Shown: piece after piece, positions 46,601 through 54,075 of the stretch | How positions within the stretch are numbered: position 1 is the first letter of the stretch | How the letters are laid out: the number at the start of each line of letters is the position of its first letter | Assembly: GCA_934045905.1 (NCBI GenBank) | Contig: OW203768.1 | Coordinates: forward strand, 15,094,316 to 15,158,315 | Reading direction: 5' to 3' | DNA from: Leuctra nigra | Lineage: Eukaryota > Arthropoda > Insecta > Plecoptera > Leuctridae | DNA: 64,000 nt | The notes under the pieces: model-generated | Told to the model about the DNA's origin: nothing | What the model saw: the letters and a program-made list of their open reading frames with translations, nothing else | Databases searched by the model: none | Made by a program: the position numbers and the translations under genes

Positions 46601-49600
46601 TCAGATTTATTGAGCTATCAGTTTTAGTTGTGCCAAGTGTACATTAATTTCATGAAGTTCAGTCAACAGCCTTTTTATAGAGATAGTAATTTTTCTGAAC
46701 AAGTAAACACTATAAATATCGTGTTAAGTCTACAACACACATTGTCTTGGCTCTTGGCATTGAGTGAATATCGTTGTCTGCACAAATCTTTTAATACATT
46801 GTTATGTAAAGTGAAAGTTTCACTCATTCATTATTGAAAATTGTAGATATAAATCTAGTAGTTTTGTCAGAGCTGTGCTATGCCAGTAAGAGAACGAAGA
46901 GTGACTAGCTGCATGTGGCGCAGGTGCCGGTGAAAGAGGAGTTGGATCGAGCCGTCCCGCCGCACGAACTGCTCGACGTGTCAGCTTCCAAGGCCAAGGG
47001 GGAGCTCGGCACCAGAGGCGGACTGGCCGGGAGGCAGCTGCCCACCAACAAGAAGGGCGGTCCACTCAACTCGAGTAGCTCGGTACGTGTCTCACACTAG
47101 CGTGCGGATTATTAGGTTACAGGATCGATGGTTGGAGCCTGCTGAAGCCCAGTACACGCGACGAATGGGATGCAAGCATTGGCGTGGATGCGTAATGTTC
47201 AATTGTCCAAGGGCACACTTGCGCACTTTGTATGCGCGTTTTGCAACATAATAGGGAATGGTTCTAAAATACAAGATATCATGCAATGTTCGAGGTGGAT
47301 GTGTCGTGTCAGTGTGTTAAGTGATGCTGCTGTTTACTGGCAATGCCGGCTTTTCAAAATAGACTAGAAAATTTAAAATCCAGCAAATCTAAGGTATATC
47401 TAGTTTCAGCTGCTTCTGCCTCTTGTGGCATCAACAATTATATATATTTCATGCTTCAAAAAAAATTATTACGAAATAGGTAAATAGTAGTATGTAATTA
47501 TTTGATATTGAAGAAACTGTTTTTCATGTGATGTCTTGTCCATATTCTGTATCATAACATTCACTCATTATATCAAATAAATGAAACCATTAGAAACCAT
47601 CTTTAATTATCATCATTTTATCAGATACGATTTTTATAGGTAACTTTTCTCGTTATAATACTGTATTCTGGACAAAGAGGAGTTGAACGGCTCTCTTCAT
47701 ACGGTGTCATGTCGTTACCCACGCAGGACCAGAGCTTCGACGCGAGCACCCTGGAGAACTCCGCGGACGAGGAGGAGCAAGACCGTCGCCTGGCAGCGCG
47801 GCCCACCACGCTCGCGCCCGGCCCCCACGTGCACAACCTGGTGGCGCAGTTCCACCAGCACCAGGTGTACGCGCCGGTCACGCACGTCCCCACCTCGCAG
47901 CCGCTGCACGTGCATCCGCACCAGAACGCCCCCGACGTGTGGGCGCGCAAGCAGCAGCCCTACGTGCCAGGTACGTGCGCTGATCGAATTGTCTCGGACA
48001 AAGATTTAAAACTTCACTTTAGTACAACTGACTTGGATGAAGAATGTGTTGAAACCTGCCTTCAGTCTACGTCAGTATCTAACATAGTGAAACCTTGCAG
48101 TCATTACAATAGGGAATATGCAAAAGATTTTTAATGCCGTTAAAATCCAGTATTTCAAAATACCATATTTGTTGGTAAATTACACCATTTTCACACTGAA
48201 AAGCTTACTTTTTCATTCATAAATATGAAATAGAAAATCAGTGTAAATTTTGGTGGCAAAACGCCATCCCTGCGAGTGATGTCATATTTTATTGAAACCA
48301 TGGCAACATCATTGTTGGTTGATATGAATGACATCACTGGTTGGGATGTCGTTTTCCTGCCAAAATTTACACTGATTTTCAAATACATATTTATGAATGA
48401 AAATTTACTCTTTTTAGTGTGAAAATAGTGTTATTTACCAACAAATATGTTGTTATTTTGAATTATATTTTTTATTAAATTCATGCATAGGCATGAATTA
48501 TTTATTCATTATTTATTCCCTATTGAAACCAATTTTATCTCGCTTTCCCTTCTCCTCAAGGGATCCTTCAAATATTGATTCAAGAATGTTCAAAACATTA
48601 TTAATGCATGTTTATGTTATTTATTCTGCTATGTGTATTAATCAAGCATTTTAGTGACAGGAAACTGCACCATTAGAGAAGGGAACTAGAATCTACCAAA
48701 ATGGGCTCCACTTCATGGGTACAAGAGTTTTAAAAGCTTTGAATTTGTCAAAAGGGGACGTTGAAGACTGGTAAAACTGAGAGGTTGAAGTTTTTGCTTT
48801 TCAGTGTACTTCTGACAACTTTAATGCACTAAATCAATAAATTCTTTAGAGAATTGAACCTTTTTATGTAGATTCTATTCCTCTTCTCTCATGGTGCTGA
48901 CTACCAACATTTGGTGTATTAAAAGAAATTGAATTTTTATGTCTTGATCCATATTTGCAACCCATCATTAGCATACTTGAATTGGATTAAAGTTTAAAAA
49001 AATTGTACTGCTTTGTAATATTTTTCTTGACAGTGAAATATTGAATTGCTTTGTGTATGATGTAGGAATAAATAACTGCTGCAAGTCATTTAGCCATCTA
49101 ATTTCTCTAGAATGTTGTAGTAAGTAGTATAAGTATTATTGCTAAAAATCTTTTGTAGATGTAGTTATAGTTAGTATAGCTTTTGTTAACAGTAAACCTT
49201 GGTTTCCAGTAAACAGGTAGTCCTAACAGCGCAGTTGCTTAGCTGACTTCGATCAGCTGTCGTTGAAAGTAGTTAGCGTCCGTAGGCTTGTTCTCGCTTG
49301 CTAGTTTCGTTCCCACTAGTGGCTTAGCGATTAGCTGTCGGTCTTTGATTTGTTGTAGTTTATTTGATTTGCAGTGCCGGCGACTTAGCTGTAGTCTAGT
49401 TGTCTCGTAGTTTGTTTACTCGACTGTAGATACGTACTCGTTGAGTTCTTCCTAGCGTTGTTTGCGAGTTCTTCGAGTTTGCCATTTCGGTTGCAGTCAT
49501 CACTCTTGGATTGTTAACCCATTTCCATTAATTTCTTTAATGAATGTAGAGGATTACACATTCAGCAAAACTATTTCTCCCTTAGCCTTGAATTCGTTTC

Positions 49601-52158
49601 GGTAGATTTGATAAGCTTTGACAGTTCAGGCAAGTAAGCCTTAGATGTCAATGAGAGAATGCTGGAGAGGTATCGAACTGTGGCGGTGTTGTAGGTCCGC
49701 AGAAACCTCCGCCCTCGCTGGCCGAACAGCTGAAGCAGGTTTTAGCGGAACGTGAGCGGCGCATCTCGTCGGGCGAAGGCAGCTCCCGGGAGAGCTCGGG
49801 TGACTTCAGCGATCTCAATAAAGGCATATCGCAGTCTCTGGTGGAAGAGATCAGACAAGCCGTCAACGAAGCTAACGCCAGAGGTTCGTTCAGCACCGGG
49901 GACCTTGGTTATTCACGAACTAAGCACGATTTGGTTTTTCTTCTTTTGATGGTTTTTATTTATCTATCTTTTGTGATATATTATTTTTCGGTTTTTCTTT
50001 GGTTGGAGCGTTGCGGTTATGTTTTGAGTGTATTTGGTTGGTATAATTCGATATTTACGGCTGTTTTGTTGTATATCTTTAACATTTGTTCTCATTTTGT
50101 TTTGTTATTATTAATAAACTCTTGTTGTACATTTGTTTCATAATGATTGTTTATCAAATATAATATTATTTTAATTATTGTAAATCTACATTGGAGATGA
50201 GTATATTTAAGTTTTATTTTGTACATATTTGCATGCAAGAATGATGCTGTTTTTTACTAAAACTCAACCTAAAACATCCTTTGACCTTTTTACTTAGTCA
50301 TGTCTCTTGTTTGTACAAAAATCAAAGAAGTAAGTATATGGTTTCCTAAATTCGGGTTATAAATATATATCATTTATAAATAACCATCTCATTGTAAAAA
50401 TGTGGACCATATCTACTTTATTTTAAATTAAATTAGATTAACCATTAATTAAATATCAATATATTTGAAACGAACAGTATATAACAATGTACTGAGAGTG
50501 CTAATGTTTATTGTATAAAATGTATATTTCAATACACTAAAAAGCGTCACAAGTTGTAAGAAACGTACTCTCAACCCTCGGGGTGGGAATAGACCAATTC
50601 AGAAAATATCCGGGTGGCTCTGGTTTCTAAATAAATTCACATGCAGTTTGGTTTTCCAGATATCTATTGGTGTTTTACAACAATGGGTTACAACACACCT
50701 GGAAAATCATACTGCATGTGAAATTCATTAGAATCCAGAGCCATCCAGATAATAACTGAATTGAACAATGTGAATGTCCAACTACTTTCAAGCAATCTAC
50801 ATGACTCATCAACCTTGATATCAGTTTTACACTCTTCAGAAATTTGAGCATTTATCTTTGACTAGGCTCTCTGTGTTTGACCATCCTCCATTGAAAACCT
50901 CAGGCAGGGTTGTATATTATATCTATAAACCATTCTTATGGTTATAGAGTTGTTTATACTGTATAAAGTATGCACAAATGTAATTAACAGTCGTGAATGT
51001 TGTGAGTTTGGAATGCATGATCAACAGAATGTTATGACTGATGTTGCAGTGAAGAAAGTGGTCCTGCCAATGACCCCTCCCGGCTCCACGCAGCCGTGGC
51101 TCCCCCAGAGCTCCCCGCTGGCTCCGCCCTCCCCCTCCAGCATGTCGTCGGGCATGTCGTCGGGCTCCATCTCGCCGGGAGCCTCGCTGGAGCCGGACAC
51201 GTGGAGCTGTTCGGAGCCGGGGGAGCGCAAGGGATCCTACGTCTGGCAGAGCATGCCCGTCAACGACTGGTCCAAGGAACAGGCAAGTTATTCGACTCTT
51301 TCCGTTTTGGTTTAATGTTGCATTGCAATATGATGCAAAGCAGAAGAATATATGAGTAGGGACGGGGTCTATCTTATTGCAGTAGTTTGTAAGAGATTCG
51401 TATTTTACTTGGGTGCACCATTTATCAATTGAATACATACATCTTTAGGCATGTCTACTTTTTAATATTCACTTTTACCTACCATACCATCACAAAGAGT
51501 TCTGTCTTTTAGTTATAAGGTAAAATTGCTAGCCAATCAGAACTTTTGCATGGAATGTAACAAGAATGAATATATATAAAGTAACAGCCTTTAAAAACAA
51601 CCTTGAGGTAACCTTGGGTTACGACCTTGAAGGGTATTGACCTGCATCATGACAAACACTGTATCCACATTGCCACAACTCGTTTGAAGTTTCAGATTTT
51701 TGTCCTCTAATGTTAATGAATGCCATTTGTTTGCCATTCATATGAAATTTTGTTCCAAAAAATGTAAACTATTAAATTGCCCTGGTCGCTCAGAATTGTA
51801 GTTATCTTTTTGCATTTTGTTCCCTATGATTTAACTGAAGGCAATGAGCATTATGTTAACTTCGCTGGCCTTCTATCCGCAGGTGTGTCAGTGGCTGATG
51901 GCCTTGAGCCTGGAGCAGCACATCCCCAAGTTCCTGGAGCTCCAGATCGGCGGCTCCAGCCTCCTCCAGCTGGAGTCCCGCGACTTCAAGCAGCTGGGCA
52001 TCGGCGGCGAGGACAAGAACCGGCTCAAGCGCAAGCTCAAGGACCTGCGCGCGCGCGTCGAGAAGGAGAAGCGGCAGCAGGAGAAGGAGCGCAAGCACAA
52101 GGAGCAGCTGCAGAAGAAGGCGGAGAAACTCGCGTTCAAGGCCAGCAAGCAGAAGTAA
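27700..52158 (+). CDS. Spn: Spinophilin/neurabin orthologue, 19 coding exons, about 1584 aa
   Basis: Neurabins are scaffolds that bind F-actin and recruit protein phosphatase 1 to synapses and junctions. The model joins 19 exons whose phases agree throughout (4755 nt with stop). Residues 18-29 ([12 protein letters not shown]) resemble the N-terminal neurabin helix. Residues 232-286 are Pro-rich repeats, and about 392-441 a 5-residue repeat. KVKF (790-793) is the PP1 RVxF docking motif, followed by the family's [20 protein letters not shown] signature. The PDZ domain (about 837-927) has the GLGLSI loop; coiled coil spans about 1015-1160 and a SAM domain about 1494-1550, then a basic tail. The start is the first ATG, six bases into its exon. 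Vertebrate neurabins are about 800-1100 residues; the extra length lies mostly in low-complexity linkers. Exon skipping and alternative ends are possible, and no transcript was available. Confidence 0.93.
28646..29400. other. Start of Spn intron 1
   Basis: AT-rich intron with a C run of about 19 and adjoining CA repeat (29138-29166). No exon was recognised. Confidence 0.5.
29401..29833. mobile_element. hAT-type MITE, 433 bp, with 8-bp target duplication
   Basis: TIRs CAGGGGTCGACAATCTGCG and the complement of GGTTGCCGACCCCTG. Flanks are CCGTAGCA (29393-29400) and CCGTAGCG (29834-29841), an 8-bp duplication with one mismatch. The interior has repeated CCCTGCGGGGCAACA-like blocks and no transposase. 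Confidence 0.88.
29842..31309. other. Spn intron 1, AT-rich
   Basis: No exon, gene or defined repeat recognised. Confidence 0.4.
31310..31535. mobile_element. MITE 'M2' copy 2 (uninterrupted)
   Basis: TIRs GTACACTCGAACAAATAATA and its imperfect complement ending GTGTAC. It contains the intact CATTGATAATAACAAGG that is the empty site of the Helitron at 23477-24569. Confidence 0.85.
31624..32087. mobile_element. hAT-type MITE, 464 bp, with perfect 8-bp target duplication
   Basis: Ends TAGGGATGTTCACGATTA and TAATCGTTGAACACCCCTT, with many ATCGATTAATCGATT-like subterminal repeats. AAGATAAC flanks both sides (31616-31623 and 32088-32095). No coding capacity. It lies about 130 bp upstream of Spn exon 2. 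Confidence 0.9.
32220..32608 (+). CDS. Spn: Spn coding exon 2
   Basis: Acceptor CCTCCCCAG|G at 32219/32220, donor GCAAAG|GTATAT at 32609, phase 1 to 0. It encodes residues 316-445, with a basic/acidic linker and ten copies of a 5-residue unit ([10 protein letters not shown] type) at 32447-32596. Confidence 0.85.
32609..33282. other. Spn intron 2
   Basis: AT-rich, ending CTCCTACTTCAG. Nothing else recognised. Confidence 0.6.
33283..33404 (+). CDS. Spn: Spn coding exon 3
   Basis: Begins [13 protein letters not shown] in phase 0 after TACTTCAG; donor CCCAG|GTGAGT at 33405 (phase 2). The split Arg codon rejoins with exon 4 at either of its two acceptors. Confidence 0.88.
33921..34233 (+). CDS. 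Spn: Spn coding exon 4 with internal 114-bp duplication
   Basis: Acceptor GTGTGCAG at 33913-33920, donor TACCAG|GTAATG at 34234. Residues [19 protein letters not shown] onward occur twice, separated by TNPPPLC, which is translated from a copy of the intron end. A second acceptor (CCCCCCCTGTGCAG, ending 34034) therefore lies inside the exon, and exon 4 could start at 33921 or 34035 without a frame change. An acidic tail follows. Confidence 0.85.
34639..34781 (+). CDS. Spn: Spn coding exon 5
   Basis: Acceptor CTTACCAG at 34638, donor TCAAG|GTCAGT at 34782; phase 0 to 2. Encodes a Pro-rich linker ([17 protein letters not shown]) and a helix [13 protein letters not shown]. Confidence 0.88.
34782..35519. 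other. Spn intron 5
   Basis: AT-rich with no recognised feature, ending TTTGCCTGCGCAG. Confidence 0.5.
35520..35540 (+). CDS. Spn: Spn coding exon 6, 21-nt microexon
   Basis: Flanked by TTTGCCTGCGCAG and AAGAG|GTGAGT. It inserts seven residues (RILEKKK-type) and is phase 2 at both ends, so it can be included or skipped without frame change: exon 5 also joins exon 7 in phase. Confidence 0.8.
35541..36092. other. Spn intron 6
   Basis: AT-rich, ending GTTGTCGTCACAG. Nothing else recognised. Confidence 0.6.
36093..36307 (+). CDS. Spn: Spn coding exon 7
   Basis: Acceptor GTCGTCACAG, donor GATCG|GTGAGT at 36308; phase 2 to 1. Encodes an acidic helical region ([14 protein letters not shown]) and a Ser-rich segment. 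Confidence 0.9.
36791..37038 (+). CDS. Spn: Spn coding exon 8: carries the PP1-binding KVKF
   Basis: Acceptor GCTGCCCCAG, donor ATACAG|GTCAGT at 37039; phase 1 to 0. Encodes [19 protein letters not shown] and ends [11 protein letters not shown], with the RVxF docking motif for protein phosphatase 1 at KVKF. Confidence 0.93.
37499..37759 (+). CDS. Spn: Spn coding exon 9: neurabin signature and first half of PDZ
   Basis: Acceptor CTACGTCTGCAG, donor ATACAG|GTGGGT at 37760; 87 codons, phase 0. [20 protein letters not shown] and [20 protein letters not shown] are the most conserved neurabin blocks. Confidence 0.96.
37760..38639. other. Spn intron 9
   Basis: Contains a tandem direct repeat of about 33 bp (CTTACTTAGTTATGTAGGGG and variant) at 38452-38517. 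TAGACCAAAA near 38122 and TTTTGGTCTA near 38525 are inverted and may mark a decayed element. Confidence 0.5.
38640..38866 (+). CDS. Spn: Spn coding exon 10: second half of PDZ
   Basis: Acceptor GTGACTACAG, donor CACCAG|GTACTG at 38867; phase 0 to 2. Encodes [25 protein letters not shown] and HFLIGRER, completing the PDZ fold, then a charged helix. Confidence 0.95.
39036..39242. mobile_element. MITE 'M2' copy 3
   Basis: TIRs around GATAAAACGGTATTTGAA and its complement TTCAAATACCG. It shares GAGCTCTGATTTCATTGATA with the copies at 23347 and 31310. Located in Spn intron 10. Confidence 0.8.
39588..39780 (+). CDS. Spn: Spn coding exon 11
   Basis: Acceptor GTCCTTGCAG, donor GTCGAG|GTGCGT at 39781; phase 2 to 0. 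Ser/Pro-rich linker, then [11 protein letters not shown], the start of the coiled coil. Confidence 0.9.
39983..40036 (+). CDS. Spn: Spn coding exon 12 (54 nt)
   Basis: Acceptor GGTTTACTACAG, donor TCCAGA|GTAAGT at 40037; 18 codons ([18 protein letters not shown]) that continue the heptad pattern. Confidence 0.88.
40037..40489. other. Spn intron 12
   Basis: AT-rich, ending in a C-rich tract before CCCCTCAG. Nothing else recognised. Confidence 0.6.
40490..40804 (+). CDS. Spn: Spn coding exon 13: coiled coil
   Basis: Acceptor CTTGCCCCTCAG, donor GACAGG|GTGAGA at 40805; 105 codons. The [20 protein letters not shown] stretch is the neurabin coiled-coil block. Confidence 0.95.
40805..41362. other. 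Spn intron 13, left part
   Basis: AT-rich; no feature before the fold-back element. Confidence 0.5.
41363..41754. mobile_element. Long fold-back element flanked by TTAA
   Basis: Two arms of about 190 bp (41367-41556 and 41560-41750) are nearly perfect reverse complements; outer ends are GAGGGCTTGGTAGTGAGCG and its complement. TTAA lies at both borders (41363-41366, 41751-41754), the target duplication of piggyBac-type elements, though TTAA could also be part of the inverted repeat. No transposase. Confidence 0.88.
41853..42059 (+). CDS. Spn: Spn coding exon 14
   Basis: Acceptor GTTTGCCTGCCAG; donor AGAAAG|GTTCGT at 42060, weak at positions +3 and +4. 69 codons, phase 0: [12 protein letters not shown] ends the coiled coil, followed by a Pro-rich linker and an acidic [12 protein letters not shown]. 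Without splicing, the frame continues 11 codons to a stop at 42093-42095. Confidence 0.85.
42096..44968. other. Spn intron 14, left part
   Basis: AT-rich intron. Short frames are chance; a (TTA)n run lies near 44565. I recognise no gene. Confidence 0.5.
44969..46313 (-). mobile_element. hAT transposon, 1345 bp, internally deleted, with perfect 8-bp target duplication
   Basis: TIRs TAGAGATGGACCGATACC and its complement GGTATCGGTCCATCTCTA. TTTAAAAT flanks both sides (44961-44968 and 46314-46321). Multiple CCGATACC subterminal repeats lie inside. It encodes only the N-terminal part of a transposase, so it is a deletion derivative. Confidence 0.95.
45208..45948 (-). CDS. Truncated hAT transposase with BED zinc finger (246 aa)
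   Basis: Residues about 8-60 form a BED-type zinc finger: WDHFKI, CNYC and the later H/C pair in LAKHVKSC, a DNA-binding fold that recognises the element's ends. A Ser/Pro-rich linker follows, then a ZBED/hAT segment ([36 protein letters not shown]). The frame ends just after [12 protein letters not shown], which carries the first catalytic Asp of the hAT RNase H-like fold. The other catalytic residues and the C-terminal dimerisation region are absent; family members are usually about 600 residues. It probably binds DNA but cannot transpose, and might act as a repressor. Minus strand, antisense to Spn intron 14. Confidence 0.9.
   Translation of the reverse strand: MSNSKRKRSEVWDHFKIKSTDEQFAVCNYCSREVSRGVSREGSKSYNTSNLAKHVKSCLSYNNQNLARKDNLEEDVDNEGLEIDTVDLESDEETTSTNLPVMPHHTPIPQLPVGLNLTNPMITPKARPSTSSRSFSRPANQPTIGAVFDRTRPLKSSDSRAKHITKLIAELICTDNQPFTIVEDAGFVRLLKYLEPRYNLPSRKYFSSVAIPNIYEKVTSKIKLLAKDADYISITTDMWSSTSNID
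46924..47082 (+). CDS. Spn: Spn coding exon 15
   Basis: Acceptor GCATGTGGCGCAG, donor AGCTCG|GTACGT at 47083; 53 codons, phase 0, beginning [18 protein letters not shown], a block found after the neurabin coiled coil. Confidence 0.85.
47083..47726. other. Spn intron 15
   Basis: No feature recognised; ends TTACCCACGCAG. Confidence 0.5.
47727..47970 (+). CDS. Spn: Spn coding exon 16
   Basis: Acceptor CCCACGCAG, donor GTGCCAG|GTACGT at 47971; phase 0 to 1. Encodes an acidic start and a His/Gln/Pro-rich linker. Unspliced, the frame continues 54 codons to a stop at 48132-48134. Confidence 0.85.
48151..48466. mobile_element. Fold-back MITE, about 316 bp
   Basis: Arms of about 150 bp are imperfect complements: ACCATATTTGTTGGTAAAT with ATTTACCAACAAATATGT, and AATCAGTGTAAATTTTGG with CCAAAATTTACACTGATT. 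The short loop is near 48300. Target duplication unclear. Confidence 0.88.
48467..49694. other. Spn intron 16, right part
   Basis: AT-rich except 49210-49500, a patch full of TTAGCTG/TAGTTG/TCGTAG-type words that resembles no repeat here and has no open frame; its role is unknown. Confidence 0.4.
49695..49883 (+). CDS. Spn: Spn coding exon 17
   Basis: Acceptor GTGTTGTAG, donor CCAGAG|GTTCGT at 49884 (same unusual donor as exon 14); phase 1 to 1. Encodes [20 protein letters not shown] and [16 protein letters not shown], helical. The phase fits exon 18 exactly. Confidence 0.85.
49884..51049. other. Spn intron 17
   Basis: The first 260 bp stay open in the exon 17 frame (see findings). The hairpin at 50596-50763 lies here. 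Ends GACTGATGTTGCAG. Confidence 0.6.
50596..50763. repeat. Imperfect inverted repeat (hairpin), about 65-nt arms
   Basis: CAATTCAG...GGTGGCTCTGG...CACATGCAGT...GATTTTCCAG-type arms at 50597-50662 and 50699-50763 are about three-quarters complementary, with a 36-nt loop. Probably a decayed MITE. Confidence 0.75.
51050..51282 (+). CDS. Spn: Spn coding exon 18, with a GC donor
   Basis: Acceptor GATGTTGCAG. The 3' end is GGAACAG|GCAAGT: a GC-AG intron with otherwise perfect donor consensus. The frame ends WSKEQ and rejoins VCQWLM of exon 19 in phase 0. Ser/Pro/Gly-rich linker ([17 protein letters not shown]), then the SAM-preceding WQSMPVNDW. Confidence 0.9.
51283..51882. other. Spn intron 18 (GC-AG)
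   Basis: AT-rich, ending CTGGCCTTCTATCCGCAG. Nothing else recognised. Confidence 0.7.
51883..52158 (+). CDS. Spn: Spn terminal coding exon 19: SAM domain
   Basis: Encodes [20 protein letters not shown] and [20 protein letters not shown], a SAM domain, then a highly charged [18 protein letters not shown] coiled tail, stop TAA at 52156-52158. SAM domains in neurabins mediate self- or hetero-association. Confidence 0.96.
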   Translation: MCQWLMALSLEQHIPKFLELQIGGSSLLQLESRDFKQLGIGGEDKNRLKRKLKDLRARVEKEKRQQEKERKHKEQLQKKAEKLAFKASKQK

Positions 52159-54075
52159 CGGCCGGCGGGACGCTAGGAAGCAAAGTATCTCGTGGGTAAC
52201 CGAGCCGACCACGTAACTGTGTCGTCGTGTACAAAGAGCTTGCATGAGGCTAGGATGTATGTAGGTAACGAAGAGCAGCTCCCGAGGAATAAACGCAGCA
52301 AACGGAAGAAGATTGTTCTTCTGTTGCTCGGCCAAGAGAGATGCACAACACAGAAACAAAGAATTGCTCAACAAGCTAACATTTTCAGAGTAGAATGAAG
52401 TAAGTTGCGTCCAAGAGTTATCGTTTCATTGAAGGGGTGAAGATGCAATATCTTTGTTTGTAAAAGGAAATTTTGTTGTAGGTAAGGATGGAACTGTTTT
52501 TTTGTGACAGTGACATCTTTTGTTTAGCTGGTTCACTTAGTACCTTAAAGTTTATTACAGACATCTGTTGATCATAAACTTAAGTGAGTTAAGAATGCTC
52601 GGGCAAAGACGTTTATACATTTTAACATGTCAAATAATTTTGTGACATTGTATAAAATGAATTTGGGTTATTTGATGCTTATAAGCAGTGGTTGGTTACA
52701 GTGTGTTCTGTAAAGTGAACTGTAACCTTGTCACTAAGCTTGCTCGGTTTTGCTGTGTAAAATCTGTACCTACTTCTTCCTTGTGTACAAAGAAAGGGAC
52801 AGGCGAAGAGAAAGCTGTAGATTAATTCGAACCAACCGTACTGTGGTCGTCCTTCGTAGCGAGTAGCCGCGCGTTCAAGCGTACGAGTTAGTCGCGTAGA
52901 GGAGTTTGTCTACTTGAGACAGCTGATGTATGCCACCCAAATGTTGTGAGGAGCAATCGACAAGACTGATACTAGTCTCAGTGCGTTGCTCTCTAGGTTT
53001 CCTTAGTTGCGTTCAACGATGAAGGACGTCCTGGTTTGTATGCCAGATTCTTGTTGTTTGTGGGAATTTCTCTTCTTTTAAAAAATATTGTTTTAAATTA
53101 GATATTTTTACTAAGTTTAAAAACGTTTAATGCTTTGTGAAGGAAAATCAGGATTGTTTTGGAACAAATAAATGTTAATTTACAATTTACATGCACAAAT
53201 TTAAATTCTTATTAGTCCACATTCGCTGATTGTTGAAGTATACAAATATTGTCCACAACTTGCCATAAAATAGCCTTTATTCACAGTTTCCAAAATTGTA
53301 TCATCTGGTTTGAATGAGAATTAAACCCACTTTTTTTTAACTATTAAAGAAATTGGAACCTTGTTGAAATATTGAAGAAATACAATTTTTACAAACAACA
53401 GGAGCTTGAGAAGGCTGAGTTTATGACTCCCATATTGATCTTCGATATTGGAAAAGCACTAATAGATATACGATTTTCCTACTCATATAGGTTTATTTGC
53501 AAACACCATGTCCAGTGCTCAATGACATATCTAGAGTCTATATAATATCCATGACCATTAAAATGCCGGGTTTCTTAGTTGACGATAAAAGTAAGATAAC
53601 ATCCATGGAAGGAAGGGTCAAGGAAGATAAAGTTTTGGCAATTTCTTAAAAGTTTTTTTTGAATGCAACTTGGGGTTCAAGGCTCTCTTATAGTAGATAA
53701 ACTTTGTGATGTTGTTATAGGAAGTGTTGTGTATATAATTATTAATACTATCGTACTTACTTCGGCAGTTCACTGTGCAATCGTTCAAGATCGACTTCCA
53801 ATCATAAAGTCAGCGGCAACTAACTAAATGCAAACAGTATTGGACAGGTGTTCGCTTGTCTCTCTTAGATATCGTTGCAAATTATCGTGCATGAAACATC
53901 GTCCTCGGGAAAAAGCAAAATGTTAATCTTGAATTCTCCGTAGTCACAATTGTGTATATCGGTTGGATTTAAATCGATTGTTAATTATTTACAGCGGAGC
54001 AGATCTGTGACAATACGTAGAATAATATGTTTGCTCGTGTTTGCTTTTGAAATAAATGACTCACATTCCAGCTCG
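52159..54075 (+). other. Spn: Spn 3' UTR (end uncertain)
   Basis: No further coding frame of note. Candidate poly(A) signals AATAAA lie at about 52288, 53167-53172 and 54051-54056, with ATTAAA near 54293. Proximal and distal ends are both possible. Confidence 0.5.
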
